Part shown: in pieces, positions 1 through 6,594 of the stretch
How positions within the stretch are numbered: the first letter of the stretch is position 1
Layout: each line of letters opens with the position of its first letter
NCBI GenBank assembly: GCA_934281515.1
Contig: CAKQXG010000056.1
Coordinates: 1 to 12,250 of the forward strand
DNA from: an uncultured Clostridia bacterium
Lineage (GTDB): Bacteria > Bacillota > Clostridia > Christensenellales > CAG-314
Reading direction: 5' to 3'
Length of the DNA: 12,250 nt
Program-made: the position numbers and the translations under genes
Notes under the pieces: generated by a model
What the model was told of the DNA's origin: nothing
Databases searched by the model: none
Seen by the model: the letters and a program-made list of their open reading frames with translations, nothing else

Positions 1-53
1 TACTAAATAAAGTTTTATATTGTACATTATTTGTATAAAAATATTTAGCTTAA

Positions 54-98
54 TGTCAACAATTGAGGCTTGACAATTTGCCTTGCGTGTGGTAGCAT
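54..98 (+). promoter_or_regulatory. Promoter for the acetyltransferase-mrnC pair, with inverted repeat on -35
   Basis: A consensus -35 box TTGACA lies at 70-75. After a 17-base spacer comes TAGCAT (93-98, four of six consensus -10 bases). The -35 box is also the right arm of an exact inverted repeat, TGTCAA (54-59) and TTGACA (70-75), separated by 10 bases, as expected for a dimeric repressor site. A 10-base-period direct repeat ATAAATTT (97-104 and 107-114) follows. The predicted transcript would have a leader of about 125 bases, containing CCGCAC (119-124) and GTGCGG (174-179), which could pair. The promoter is inferred from consensus only. Confidence 0.5.
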
Positions 99-228
99 AA
101 ATTTGTATAAATTTTAAGCCGCACTTTCTGTACTTTGTAGTGAGTTTTATCTTTGGCAGGGCAAGACGAATATGTGCGGTAAATGCCGTGAAAACCACTT
201 AGTGACATTGGCTTGTAAGGAGTAGACT

Positions 229-804
229 ATGATTACGGTAAGACCCTATTGCAAAATAGATTTCCGCTTTGTACAAGATATTTGTATGGCTACTTCGCCG
301 CTAGCAGACGAAGATAATCCTACCAACCGCGCGTTGATGTGCGCCATGTACTGTGATTACTACATGGACAACGAACCCGAGTTTTGCTTTGTCGCCGTGG
401 ATGATGACGACACTCCAGTAGGCTATATTCTTTGCGCTGCGGATCTGGACACATACAACGAGCAAATGGACGTCAACTATCTGCCGCTTATTCGTAAGCT
501 TAACGGCGGCGAGTATTTCCGTTTCTCTGCCGAGCGCAAACTCGACCAACGTTACATCAAGCAAGGGTATACGGCACATATGCACATCGACATTCTTCCG
601 GAGTTTCAAGGTCAGGGCGTTGGCACCAAGTTGCTTGCCGCATTGCAAACAAAACTGACGGAGAGTTTTGTCGAGGGACTGTACCTCGTGTGCGGCATCA
701 AAAACTCCGACGCACGTGCTTTTTACGAAAAGCGCGGTTTCGAGGACATCGACTATATTACAGGAGCCGTTGTCTACGGCAAGAAACTGTTTGTCGAGGA
801 CTAA
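229..804 (+). CDS. GNAT-family N-acetyltransferase
   Basis: A 191-residue single-domain GNAT acetyltransferase, expected to move an acetyl group from acetyl-CoA to an amine on an unknown substrate. The acetyl-CoA pyrophosphate-binding motif A is clear: strand HIDILPEF (119-126) is followed by QGQGVG (127-132), matching Q/R-x-x-G-x-G/A. Motif B is seen in NSDARAFYEKRGF (159-171), where the Asn and Tyr are typical. The HIDILPEFQ wording resembles the bacterial GNATs related to the acetyltransferase-like domain of O-GlcNAcase; this is a family impression, not a function. AAGGAG at 217-222, six bases before the ATG, fixes the start. It is followed after six bases by mrnC, so the two are probably co-transcribed. 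No substrate can be named. Confidence 0.85.
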   Translation: MITVRPYCKIDFRFVQDICMATSPLADEDNPTNRALMCAMYCDYYMDNEPEFCFVAVDDDDTPVGYILCAADLDTYNEQMDVNYLPLIRKLNGGEYFRFSAERKLDQRYIKQGYTAHMHIDILPEFQGQGVGTKLLAALQTKLTESFVEGLYLVCGIKNSDARAFYEKRGFEDIDYITGAVVYGKKLFVED

Positions 805-810
805 CCGCCG

Positions 811-1206
811 ATGTTGTGTGACGACAAACATATGTCCGCCAAGGACGCCGCCAATCTCAACACTCTTACCCTTGCATACGTGGGCGACGCGGTGTGGAGT
901 CTGTACGTGCGAGAACGCATGACGGTTGGGCACGATCGCAAGGCGGGGCAATTGCATGTTATTTGTTCGCAGTGGGTGTGCGCTGCCGCGCAGGCGCGTT
1001 TTGCCGAACAGGCGGAATCGCTGTTGACCGAGGACGAACACGCCGTGTACAAGCGTGGGTGCAATGCCAATGCGCATCACAAAGCCAAGAATCAAACCTA
1101 CGAGGACTACCGCAAGGCAACCGGCATGGAAGCCGTGTTCGGATATTTGTACTTGTCAGGCAATACCGCGCGTATAGGCGAACTGCTGGCGTTGCAAAGT
1201 CGGTAA
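811..1206 (+). CDS. mrnC: Mini-ribonuclease 3 (23S rRNA maturation)
   Basis: 131 residues, the usual size for Mini-III, which is an RNase III catalytic domain without the double-stranded RNA binding domain. In Bacillus subtilis it trims 23S rRNA precursor ends as a dimer. The signature LAYVGDAVW (21-29) holds the catalytic Asp26. The second half reads VYKRGCNANAHHKAKN (79-94) and GMEAVFGYLYLSG (105-117), in which Glu107 is the second metal-binding acid. The ATG at 811 is preceded by GAGGA at 796-800. The alternative in-frame ATG at 832 has no ribosome binding site. It lies six bases after the acetyltransferase. In many Bacillota mrnC sits beside cysS, which is not seen here. Family assignment is firm. 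Confidence 0.92.
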   Translation: MLCDDKHMSAKDAANLNTLTLAYVGDAVWSLYVRERMTVGHDRKAGQLHVICSQWVCAAAQARFAEQAESLLTEDEHAVYKRGCNANAHHKAKNQTYEDYRKATGMEAVFGYLYLSGNTARIGELLALQSR

Positions 1207-1318
1207 TATTTGGCAGTGTCCATTAGATTTGACATCTTCGGCGTTTTTTCGAGTGTCACGTATCCGAGTAACTTTCTAATACAATTCGAGTCGACAGACT
1301 TGATTAAGGAGAATTTTT

Positions 1319-2539
1319 ATGAACAACAAACATTGCATCGCAATGATACTTGCCGGCGGACAGGGCAGTCGTCTGGGCGTGTTGACGCGTAACATTGCCA
1401 AGCCTGCAGTGCCGTACGGCGGCAAATATCGTATCATTGACTTTCCGCTGACCAACTGTGCCCAAAGCGGCATTTACACAGTCGGCATACTTACGCAGTA
1501 CAAGCCGTTGGAGCTGAACACCTACATCGGCAACGGTCAGGCATGGGACTTGGACGTCAACGACGGCGGTGTGTATATCTTGCCACCCTACATGCGCGAG
1601 AAAGAGGGCGAGTGGTACAAAGGTACGGCAAACGCCATCTATCAGAATATCGAGTTTATCGACAAGTTCAGTCCCGAACACGTGCTGATTCTGTCGGGTG
1701 ACCACATCTACAAGATGGACTACAACAAGATGCTCGGTTACCACATCAAGAAGAACGCAGACTGCACAATCGCCATGATTTCCGTCGACCCTGCCGAGGC
1801 AAGCCGTTTCGGCATACTCAACTGCGACCAAAACGGGCGCATTGTCGACTTCGAGGAAAAGCCCAAAAAGCCCAAAAGCAATACTGCGAGTATGGGTATC
1901 TACATATTTAAGTGGAGCGAATTGCGTAACCAACTTATCTCCGACGAAAACGACAAAAACAGTGCCAACGACTTCGGCAAAAACATCATTCCCAAGATGT
2001 TGGCGGCAGGTAAAGGTATGTTCGGGTACGAATTTGTCGGCTACTGGAAGGACGTCGGGACAGTCGAAAGCCTGTGGAAGGCAAATATGGACCTGCTTGA
2101 CGAAGATACGCTCAACATTGCCGACCCCGATTGGACGATACTCAGCAAGTCGGCGTTGCAATGTCCGCACTTTATCGGACGTCACGCCAAAACAACCGAT
2201 AGTCTTATCACCGAAGGTTGTTATGTTGACGGCGTTGTACGGCACAGTATTATCAGCGACGGCGTAACCGTGGAGCAGGGTGCAGAAGTCGTGGACAGCG
2301 TAGTGCTTAGCGGTGCAAAGATTTGCGCAGGCGCACGCGTGCATAAGACGATTGTGGGCGAACACGCCGTAATAGGCAAAAATGCAACCGTCGGCATAGA
2401 CGGCAGCGCCGAATACGTGTCGGCATACTGCAGCGGCGGAGTGTCGCTTGTCGGTAGCGACGTACAGGTCGGTGCAGGCACAAGCATTGCCCCCGACAGC
2501 ATGGTTACCGAAGACGTAAAAGGAGGCAAAAAACAATGA
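1319..2539 (+). CDS. glgC: Glucose-1-phosphate adenylyltransferase, catalytic subunit
   Basis: 406 residues. It makes ADP-glucose from glucose-1-phosphate and ATP, the committed step of bacterial glycogen synthesis in the cytoplasm. The N-terminal nucleotidyltransferase fold has LAGGQGSRL (11-19), the lysine and glycine-rich AKPAVPYGGKYR (28-38), the metal-binding Asp128 in SGDHIYKMDY, and FEEKP (178-182) for sugar phosphate binding. From about residue 285 the hexapeptide-like left-handed beta-helix begins. AAGGAG at 1306-1311 lies seven bases before the ATG. The stop overlaps the glgD start (ATGA), implying translational coupling. No glgA, glgB or glgP is seen in the window. The promoter is unclear: TACAAT at 1280-1285 could be a -10 box but lacks a good -35. 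Confidence 0.97.
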   Translation: MNNKHCIAMILAGGQGSRLGVLTRNIAKPAVPYGGKYRIIDFPLTNCAQSGIYTVGILTQYKPLELNTYIGNGQAWDLDVNDGGVYILPPYMREKEGEWYKGTANAIYQNIEFIDKFSPEHVLILSGDHIYKMDYNKMLGYHIKKNADCTIAMISVDPAEASRFGILNCDQNGRIVDFEEKPKKPKSNTASMGIYIFKWSELRNQLISDENDKNSANDFGKNIIPKMLAAGKGMFGYEFVGYWKDVGTVESLWKANMDLLDEDTLNIADPDWTILSKSALQCPHFIGRHAKTTDSLITEGCYVDGVVRHSIISDGVTVEQGAEVVDSVVLSGAKICAGARVHKTIVGEHAVIGKNATVGIDGSAEYVSAYCSGGVSLVGSDVQVGAGTSIAPDSMVTEDVKGGKKQ

Positions 2540-3615
2540 TCGATACAATGGGTGTTATACTTACTGCCAACGCCGACGCCGATCTTGGTGAGCTTACTCG
2601 TCTACGCAGCGTTGCGGCAATGCCTTTCGGCGGACGTTACCGTCTTGTGGACTTTGCGTTGAGCAATTTTGTCAACAGCGGCATTGTCAACGTCGGTGTT
2701 GCTACGGAATACAACTATCAGTCTTTGCTTGACCACATCGGTAGCGGTAAGCCTTGGGGTTTGGCTCGCAAAAAGTACGGCTTGCGTTTTTTGCCGCCGT
2801 TTTCCGCCAATAGTAACGAGACCGACGAACGCATAAAGATGCTTACGGGGGTCATTCATTACCTTAAACGCAGTCCGCAACAGTACGTGGTGGTTGCCGA
2901 TTGCAACAACGTATGCAACATGCGCTTCGACAACGTTGTCGACTTGCACGTCAGTAGCGGAGCCGACCTGACCGTGGTGTACCAAACCTCGCACGAGGAC
3001 GGCGTGTACATCAATGTTGCCGAGGACGGCGTTGTAAAGGGTATTTCCGACAAATCGGACAATCGCCTGGTCGGTTACTACGTGTTTACCAAGGACTTGC
3101 TTGTCAACGTGTTGGAACGTTACCAGATGATTGGCAAAAAGCAGTTTTACAACGACCTTATCGCAGGCTACATCAAACGTCATAAAGTGGTGGGTTACCG
3201 TTTTGACGGCTATCTTGCCACAATCACCGATACCGTAGGTTACTTCCGCGTGAGCATGGATCTTATGCGCAGCGACATTCGCAAAAGCCTGTTTATCGCA
3301 GACAACCACATACTTACCAAGGTCAAAGACCGTGTGCCTACACGCTACAATGCCAATGCCGAAGTGACCGACAGCTTTATTGCAGACGGTTGCGTCATTG
3401 ACGGACATGTGGAGAACAGTATTCTGTTCCGCGGCGTGACGGTAGAAAAGGGCGCCGTTGTCAAAGATTGTATCATTATGCAAGATACCGTTATCTCTCA
3501 GAACGTGCGCTTGCAAGCGTGCATTATTGACAAGGATTGCGTAATCCTGAAAGGCAAAGAACTGGTCGGTCAGCCCGATTTCCCCGTAGTAGTCGGCAAG
3601 AGAAGAACAATTTAA
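2536..3615 (+). CDS. glgD: GlgD, non-catalytic ADP-glucose pyrophosphorylase subunit
   Basis: 359 residues, homologous along its length to the preceding GlgC, and the usual partner in Bacillota, where GlgC and GlgD form a hetero-oligomer in which GlgD modulates activity. The fold is kept (MPFGGRYRLVDFALSNF, 29-45; KPWGLARKKYGLRFLPP, 72-88; C-terminal beta-helix repeats from about 275). The catalytic features are degraded: the GGxGxRL loop is replaced by TANADADLGELTRL (10-23), and the catalytic SGDHIYK is replaced by ADCNNVCN (121-128), where the metal-binding Asp aligns with Asn124. This loss is normal for GlgD. A strong AAAGGAGG at 2519-2526 inside the end of glgC and the ATGA overlap fix the start. 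Confidence 0.95.
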   Translation: MIDTMGVILTANADADLGELTRLRSVAAMPFGGRYRLVDFALSNFVNSGIVNVGVATEYNYQSLLDHIGSGKPWGLARKKYGLRFLPPFSANSNETDERIKMLTGVIHYLKRSPQQYVVVADCNNVCNMRFDNVVDLHVSSGADLTVVYQTSHEDGVYINVAEDGVVKGISDKSDNRLVGYYVFTKDLLVNVLERYQMIGKKQFYNDLIAGYIKRHKVVGYRFDGYLATITDTVGYFRVSMDLMRSDIRKSLFIADNHILTKVKDRVPTRYNANAEVTDSFIADGCVIDGHVENSILFRGVTVEKGAVVKDCIIMQDTVISQNVRLQACIIDKDCVILKGKELVGQPDFPVVVGKRRTI

Positions 3616-3724
3616 AGTTTCAGAGTTGCCTTTCGGAAGAAATCTTTGTTGCCGAAACTCCGCTTTGTGTCGGATTGTTGTCCGATGTCTGTTAAACAGT
3701 CAAAGTTTTTGAAAGGTTGAGGGC

Positions 3725-3768
3725 GTGGGGGAAGGAAAACTTTTTTCAAGAAGTTTTCCTTCCCCCAC
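3725..3768 (+). repeat. 44-base perfect palindrome (intergenic hairpin, copy 1)
   Basis: The arms at 3725-3742 and 3751-3768 are exact 18-base complements around an 8-base loop. It sits in the glgD-trmR gap, 18 bases before the trmR ATG. Neither strand has a T-run straight after the stem, so it is not a textbook intrinsic terminator. The core GGAAAACTTTTTT recurs in another 44-base inverted repeat at 5920-5963 (read on the minus strand), suggesting a small repeat family. Smaller hairpins lie to its left: TCGGA/TCCGA at 3670-3685 and CTGTTaAACAG at 3689-3699. Confidence 0.85.
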
Positions 3769-3786
3769 AATCACCTGTTTAAAAAT

Positions 3787-4386
3787 ATGAAAGAATACCA
3801 ACAAGAACTAAATGAAATAGAGCGTTTTGCGCGAGAACGGTATATACCGGTTATGTTGGACGACACCAAGGAACTGCTGTATTCCGTTGTACGTCGTGCG
3901 CAACCGCGGCGCATATTGGAGATCGGCACTGCTGTGGGATACAGCGGTATCGTTATGTTGCTTGCCGCACCAATGGCGCATCTCAACACAATGGAAATCG
4001 ACGAGCAACTTGTCGCGCTTGCCAAGGAAAACTTTGCGCGCGCAGGCGTTGTCGACAGGGTCAATGTGTTTCTCGGCGACGCGCGTGAACTTGTGTCGCA
4101 GCTTACGGGTCTGTATGACCTTATTTTTATGGACGGTCCCAAGGGACAGTACGAAACCTTTTTGCCTTACCTTACCGACCTGCTTGCCGTAGGCGGAACT
4201 CTTGTTTGCGACAACGTGCTGTATAAGGGACTGGTGGAGCATGTTCCCGACAACAAACGTCACAAGCATATTACGGTTGCACGCAACATGCACGCTTTTC
4301 TGGACGACATCACAGCCAATCCGCACTACGACACAACCTTGTACCGCATAGGCGACGGCGTAACGGTGTCGGTTAAGAAAGCATAA
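3787..4386 (+). CDS. trmR: tRNA 5-hydroxyuridine methyltransferase (O-methyltransferase family 3)
   Basis: 199 residues, a class I SAM-dependent O-methyltransferase of the CCoAOMT-like family. The SAM motif I is ILEIGTAVGYSG (43-54), the post-I acid is MEID (69-72), the metal-site Asp is in FMDGPKGQYE (114-123), and CDNVLYKG (141-148) provides the second acid/Asn pair. This matches B. subtilis TrmR (YrrM), which methylates 5-hydroxyuridine to 5-methoxyuridine at wobble position 34. The neighbouring U32 protein, which would make the 5-hydroxyuridine, supports the specific role. The ATG is the first sensible start, since the N-terminal helix before the SAM motif is needed. No Shine-Dalgarno sequence precedes it, only an 18-bp-stem hairpin 18 bases upstream. 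A generic O-methyltransferase role is the alternative. Confidence 0.85.
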   Translation: MKEYQQELNEIERFARERYIPVMLDDTKELLYSVVRRAQPRRILEIGTAVGYSGIVMLLAAPMAHLNTMEIDEQLVALAKENFARAGVVDRVNVFLGDARELVSQLTGLYDLIFMDGPKGQYETFLPYLTDLLAVGGTLVCDNVLYKGLVEHVPDNKRHKHITVARNMHAFLDDITANPHYDTTLYRIGDGVTVSVKKA

Positions 4387-4460
4387 GCTTGCATGCGGCT
4401 TTATTGTCGTCTACGCTTCGTTTGCGGCGCAACCGCATCGAAAAACGTCAAAATATAAGC

Positions 4461-4506
4461 TACTATTACACACATAGTATATTTAAAGCAGGATAAAATA
4501 TATAAT
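4461..4506 (+). promoter_or_regulatory. Possible promoter and operator-like repeat before the U32 gene
   Basis: An exact inverted repeat TACTAT (4461-4466) and ATAGTA (4474-4479) lies just upstream of a perfect -10-like TATAAT (4501-4506). The base positions 17 bases upstream of that box (TATATT, 4478-4483) are a poor -35, so any promoter would be weak or activator-dependent. If it is used, transcription would begin about 14 bases before the U32 ATG, leaving an almost absent leader. A further hairpin TGCGG/CCGCA lies at 4423-4437 without a T-run. Confidence 0.35.
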
Positions 4507-4526
4507 TCGGAAGTAAAAATAAGTAA

Positions 4527-5741
4527 ATGAGTAACATCAATGCGGAATTGCTTGCACCTGCAGGCAGTATGGAAAAACTAAAAACAGCCATTCATTTTGG
4601 AGCAAACGCGGTGTACATGGCAGGAAAAAAATTCGGGTTGCGCGCCTATGCCGACAACTTTGCCGACGAAGAAATTGCCGAGGCGGTGGCATATGCACAT
4701 GCGCACGATGTCAAGGTGTATGTCACGCTTAATATATTTGCCAGCGAGCGCGACTTTGCCGAGTTGCCTGCCTATCTGGATTTGTTGGCGGCTGCGCACG
4801 TGGACGCAGTGTTGGTGTCCGACCCCGGTGTGTTCAGCGTTGTCAAGGCGCACGGCAAACTGCCGATACACATCAGTACGCAGGCAAACACGACCAACAA
4901 ATACGCGGTGGATTTTTGGCACAAGCAAGGCGCGACACGCGTTGTGCTTGCGCGCGAAGTGCCGCTGTGGGAAATTGCCGAGATACACAAATTTTGCCCC
5001 GACGTGGAATTGGAGTGTTTTGTCCACGGAGCTATGTGCGTAAGCTATTCCGGGCGGTGCTTGCTCAGCAACTATCTGGTCAACCGCAACAGCAATCGGG
5101 GCGAGTGTGTGCAGGCGTGCAGGTGGCAGTGGCGTGTGCAGGAAGTCTCGCGCGAGGACAGTTTGCCCGTTGAGGAGGACAGCCGCGGTACGTACATTTT
5201 CAACAGCAAGGATATGAACATGCTTGCCCACCTTGACGAACTTGCGGCGGCAGGCGTTGTCAGTTTTAAGGTGGAAGGACGTATGAAGTCGGCGTTTTAC
5301 GTCGCAACGGTGACAAATGCTTATCGTAAGGCACTTGACGCCATTGCCCAAGGCACCTTTGACGAGACAACAAAAACCGCGCTCGACAAAGAATTGTGCA
5401 AGGCGTCGCATCGAGACTACACAACGGGTTTTTATTTCGACGAGGACGAAACGCGACAGTACTATCTGTCAAGCAAAGCCGTAGAAGAATACAAGTTTAT
5501 TGCTGTGGTGCAAAGCGTGTCTGAGGGTTACGCAATTGTGGAACAGCGCAACAAGTTTGTTGTTGGCGACACGCTGGAAGTATTGTCGGCAACCTCTGCG
5601 CACAACGCCGGATTTGTGGTGACCGAGGCATTTGACCAAAATGGTAACAAGCTTGAAGTAATGAACCGAGTAAAACAAATAGTAAGAATAAACTGCCCAT
5701 ACGACCTGTCGCCCGGCGACATATTGCGGAAAGAGCAATAG
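4527..5741 (+). CDS. trhP: U32 peptidase-family protein, tRNA U34 hydroxylase (TrhP-like)
   Basis: 404 residues of the U32 (collagenase-like) family, annotated as peptidases. The TrhP branch (YegQ in E. coli, YrrO in B. subtilis) carries an iron-sulfur cluster and, with prephenate, hydroxylates U34 of tRNA. The U32 signature is ECFVHGAMCVSYSGRCLLS (163-181). Cys171, Cys178, Cys194 and Cys198 (RGECVQACRW) are the likely cluster ligands. The N-terminal part is a TIM-barrel (ELLAPAGSMEKL, 7-18; ISTQANTTN, 116-124). The C-terminal 80 residues form the beta-barrel domain ending SPGDILRKEQ. The Shine-Dalgarno is weak (GGAAG, 13 bases upstream). It follows trmR, so hydroxylase and methylase are adjacent. 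A second B. subtilis-type partner (YrrN) is not in the window. Confidence 0.92.
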   Translation: MSNINAELLAPAGSMEKLKTAIHFGANAVYMAGKKFGLRAYADNFADEEIAEAVAYAHAHDVKVYVTLNIFASERDFAELPAYLDLLAAAHVDAVLVSDPGVFSVVKAHGKLPIHISTQANTTNKYAVDFWHKQGATRVVLAREVPLWEIAEIHKFCPDVELECFVHGAMCVSYSGRCLLSNYLVNRNSNRGECVQACRWQWRVQEVSREDSLPVEEDSRGTYIFNSKDMNMLAHLDELAAAGVVSFKVEGRMKSAFYVATVTNAYRKALDAIAQGTFDETTKTALDKELCKASHRDYTTGFYFDEDETRQYYLSSKAVEEYKFIAVVQSVSEGYAIVEQRNKFVVGDTLEVLSATSAHNAGFVVTEAFDQNGNKLEVMNRVKQIVRINCPYDLSPGDILRKEQ

Positions 5742-5757
5742 TTTGTGTGAGAAATTT

Positions 5758-5795
5758 GAGTGGAAAACCTTTTCGACGAAAAGTGTTTCCTACTC
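5758..5795 (+). terminator. Hairpin after the U32 gene, possible terminator
   Basis: GAGT (5758-5761) pairs with ACTC (5792-5795), GGAAA (5762-5766) with TTTCC (5786-5790), and CCTTTTC (5768-5774) with GAAAAG plus G (5778-5785, with T5784 bulged). T5791 and A5767 are also unpaired, and the loop is three bases. It begins 17 bases after the U32 stop. Only a short CCCTTTTCC follows, so termination would be weak. The core GGAAAAC/GTTTCC resembles the palindromes at 3725-3768 and 5920-5963 and may be a diverged copy. Confidence 0.45.
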
Positions 5796-5919
5796 GCCCT
5801 TTTCCAAAAGCCTTGAGTAGAGATTTGCCACGCAAAACTATTAAATAATTATTTCTTCTGCTCGATCTGTTCGTTTTTTGCAACGGTGCGATTACTAAAA
5901 GTTTTTGTAAAGATAGGGT

Positions 5920-5972
5920 TACGGTGAAAGGAATACATTTAAAAAAGTTTTCCTTTCCCCGTAATTTTTTTT
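5920..5972 (+). terminator. Hairpin with T8 tract between convergent genes (palindrome copy 2)
   Basis: TACGG...GAAAGGAA (5920-5933) pairs with TTCCTTTC...CCGTA (5950-5963), with one mismatch (T5925 against C5958), and is followed by eight T (5965-5972). This is a good intrinsic terminator for plus-strand transcripts from the U32 side. On the minus strand it begins just after the dapB stop but has no T-run, so it would serve dapB only as a 3' stem. Read on the minus strand it shares GGAAAACTTTTTT and its 44-base length with the palindrome at 3725-3768. Confidence 0.6.
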
Positions 5973-6594
5973 ATCCGGGTATCAACTTTTCAGCACACTT
6001 TACTGCCCCAAGGGCAAAGACTTCGACAGATTCCGCCTGGTGCACGATCGTCACGCTTTCGCCCTGTCCGCCAAAGATAACTTCATGTCTGCCGAAATTG
6101 CTGCCGCTCCGTAGCGAATGAATTACCACACTTGTAAATGTGCCGCGTTGTTTTGCTATCAGCGCGGCGATTTTTTTTGCCGTGCCCGCAGGCGCGTCGA
6201 GTTTGTTGCGGCGGTGGGTTTCTACAATGTCAACATCCCAATCGGGACAACGTTTGGCAAATTCCTGACAAATTGCAATAAACGCTTGCATACCTTGTGC
6301 AAAATTTGCACTTTGTCTGACGGGCAGTTGTGTTGCAAGACTGTCTATCAATGTTTGCTGTTGTTTATTGCGCCCTGTTACGCCGGTTATCAACGGACAA
6401 TTATGTACCGCGCAGTAGTCGACTACGTCTTGAGTGGCGACGGGTAGCGAAAAGTCGATTACCGCCTCGGGGCGAAACGTCTCGTCGGGCGGCACGCCGA
6501 CATCGATTTCACACACAGTGTGTTTGCGTTGTCGGGCGAAGGTGCATACGGCACTGCCCACTCTTCCTTTTGCTCCGAATATCGCTATGTTCAC
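5971..6594 (-). CDS. dapB: 4-hydroxy-tetrahydrodipicolinate reductase
   Basis: 207 residues. It reduces the DapA product with NAD(P)H to tetrahydrodipicolinate in lysine and diaminopimelate synthesis. The nucleotide-binding IAIFGAKGRVG (3-13) opens the Rossmann domain. VIDFSLP (45-51) and ITGVTG (69-74) follow. The substrate domain has ETHRRNKLDAPAGTA (125-139), with catalytic His127 and Lys131, and then LRSGSNFGRHEVIFGG (161-176). The second His of the usual HHxxK motif is Arg128 here. It is shorter than the common 240-270 residues, but similarly short forms exist. The start is GTG, overlapping the dapA stop (GTGA), with GAGGA six bases upstream (6601-6605). It is the third gene of the asd-dapA-dapB operon. 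Confidence 0.94.
   Translation of the reverse strand: MNIAIFGAKGRVGSAVCTFARQRKHTVCEIDVGVPPDETFRPEAVIDFSLPVATQDVVDYCAVHNCPLITGVTGRNKQQQTLIDSLATQLPVRQSANFAQGMQAFIAICQEFAKRCPDWDVDIVETHRRNKLDAPAGTAKKIAALIAKQRGTFTSVVIHSLRSGSNFGRHEVIFGGQGESVTIVHQAESVEVFALGAVKCAEKLIPG

Noticed and set aside
1229..1258. TTGACA at 1229 as -35 for glgC
   Set aside because: No -10 box lies at a proper distance; it pairs instead with TGTCA at 1254-1258 in an imperfect hairpin that I could not assign.
1304..2548. 414-codon open frame on the minus strand across glgC
   Set aside because: It is a shadow of glgC: the gene's codon choice avoids stops on the opposite strand, and the translation has no family features. The same applies to long minus frames across glgD (2602-3516), the U32 gene (4578-5411) and 301-1095.
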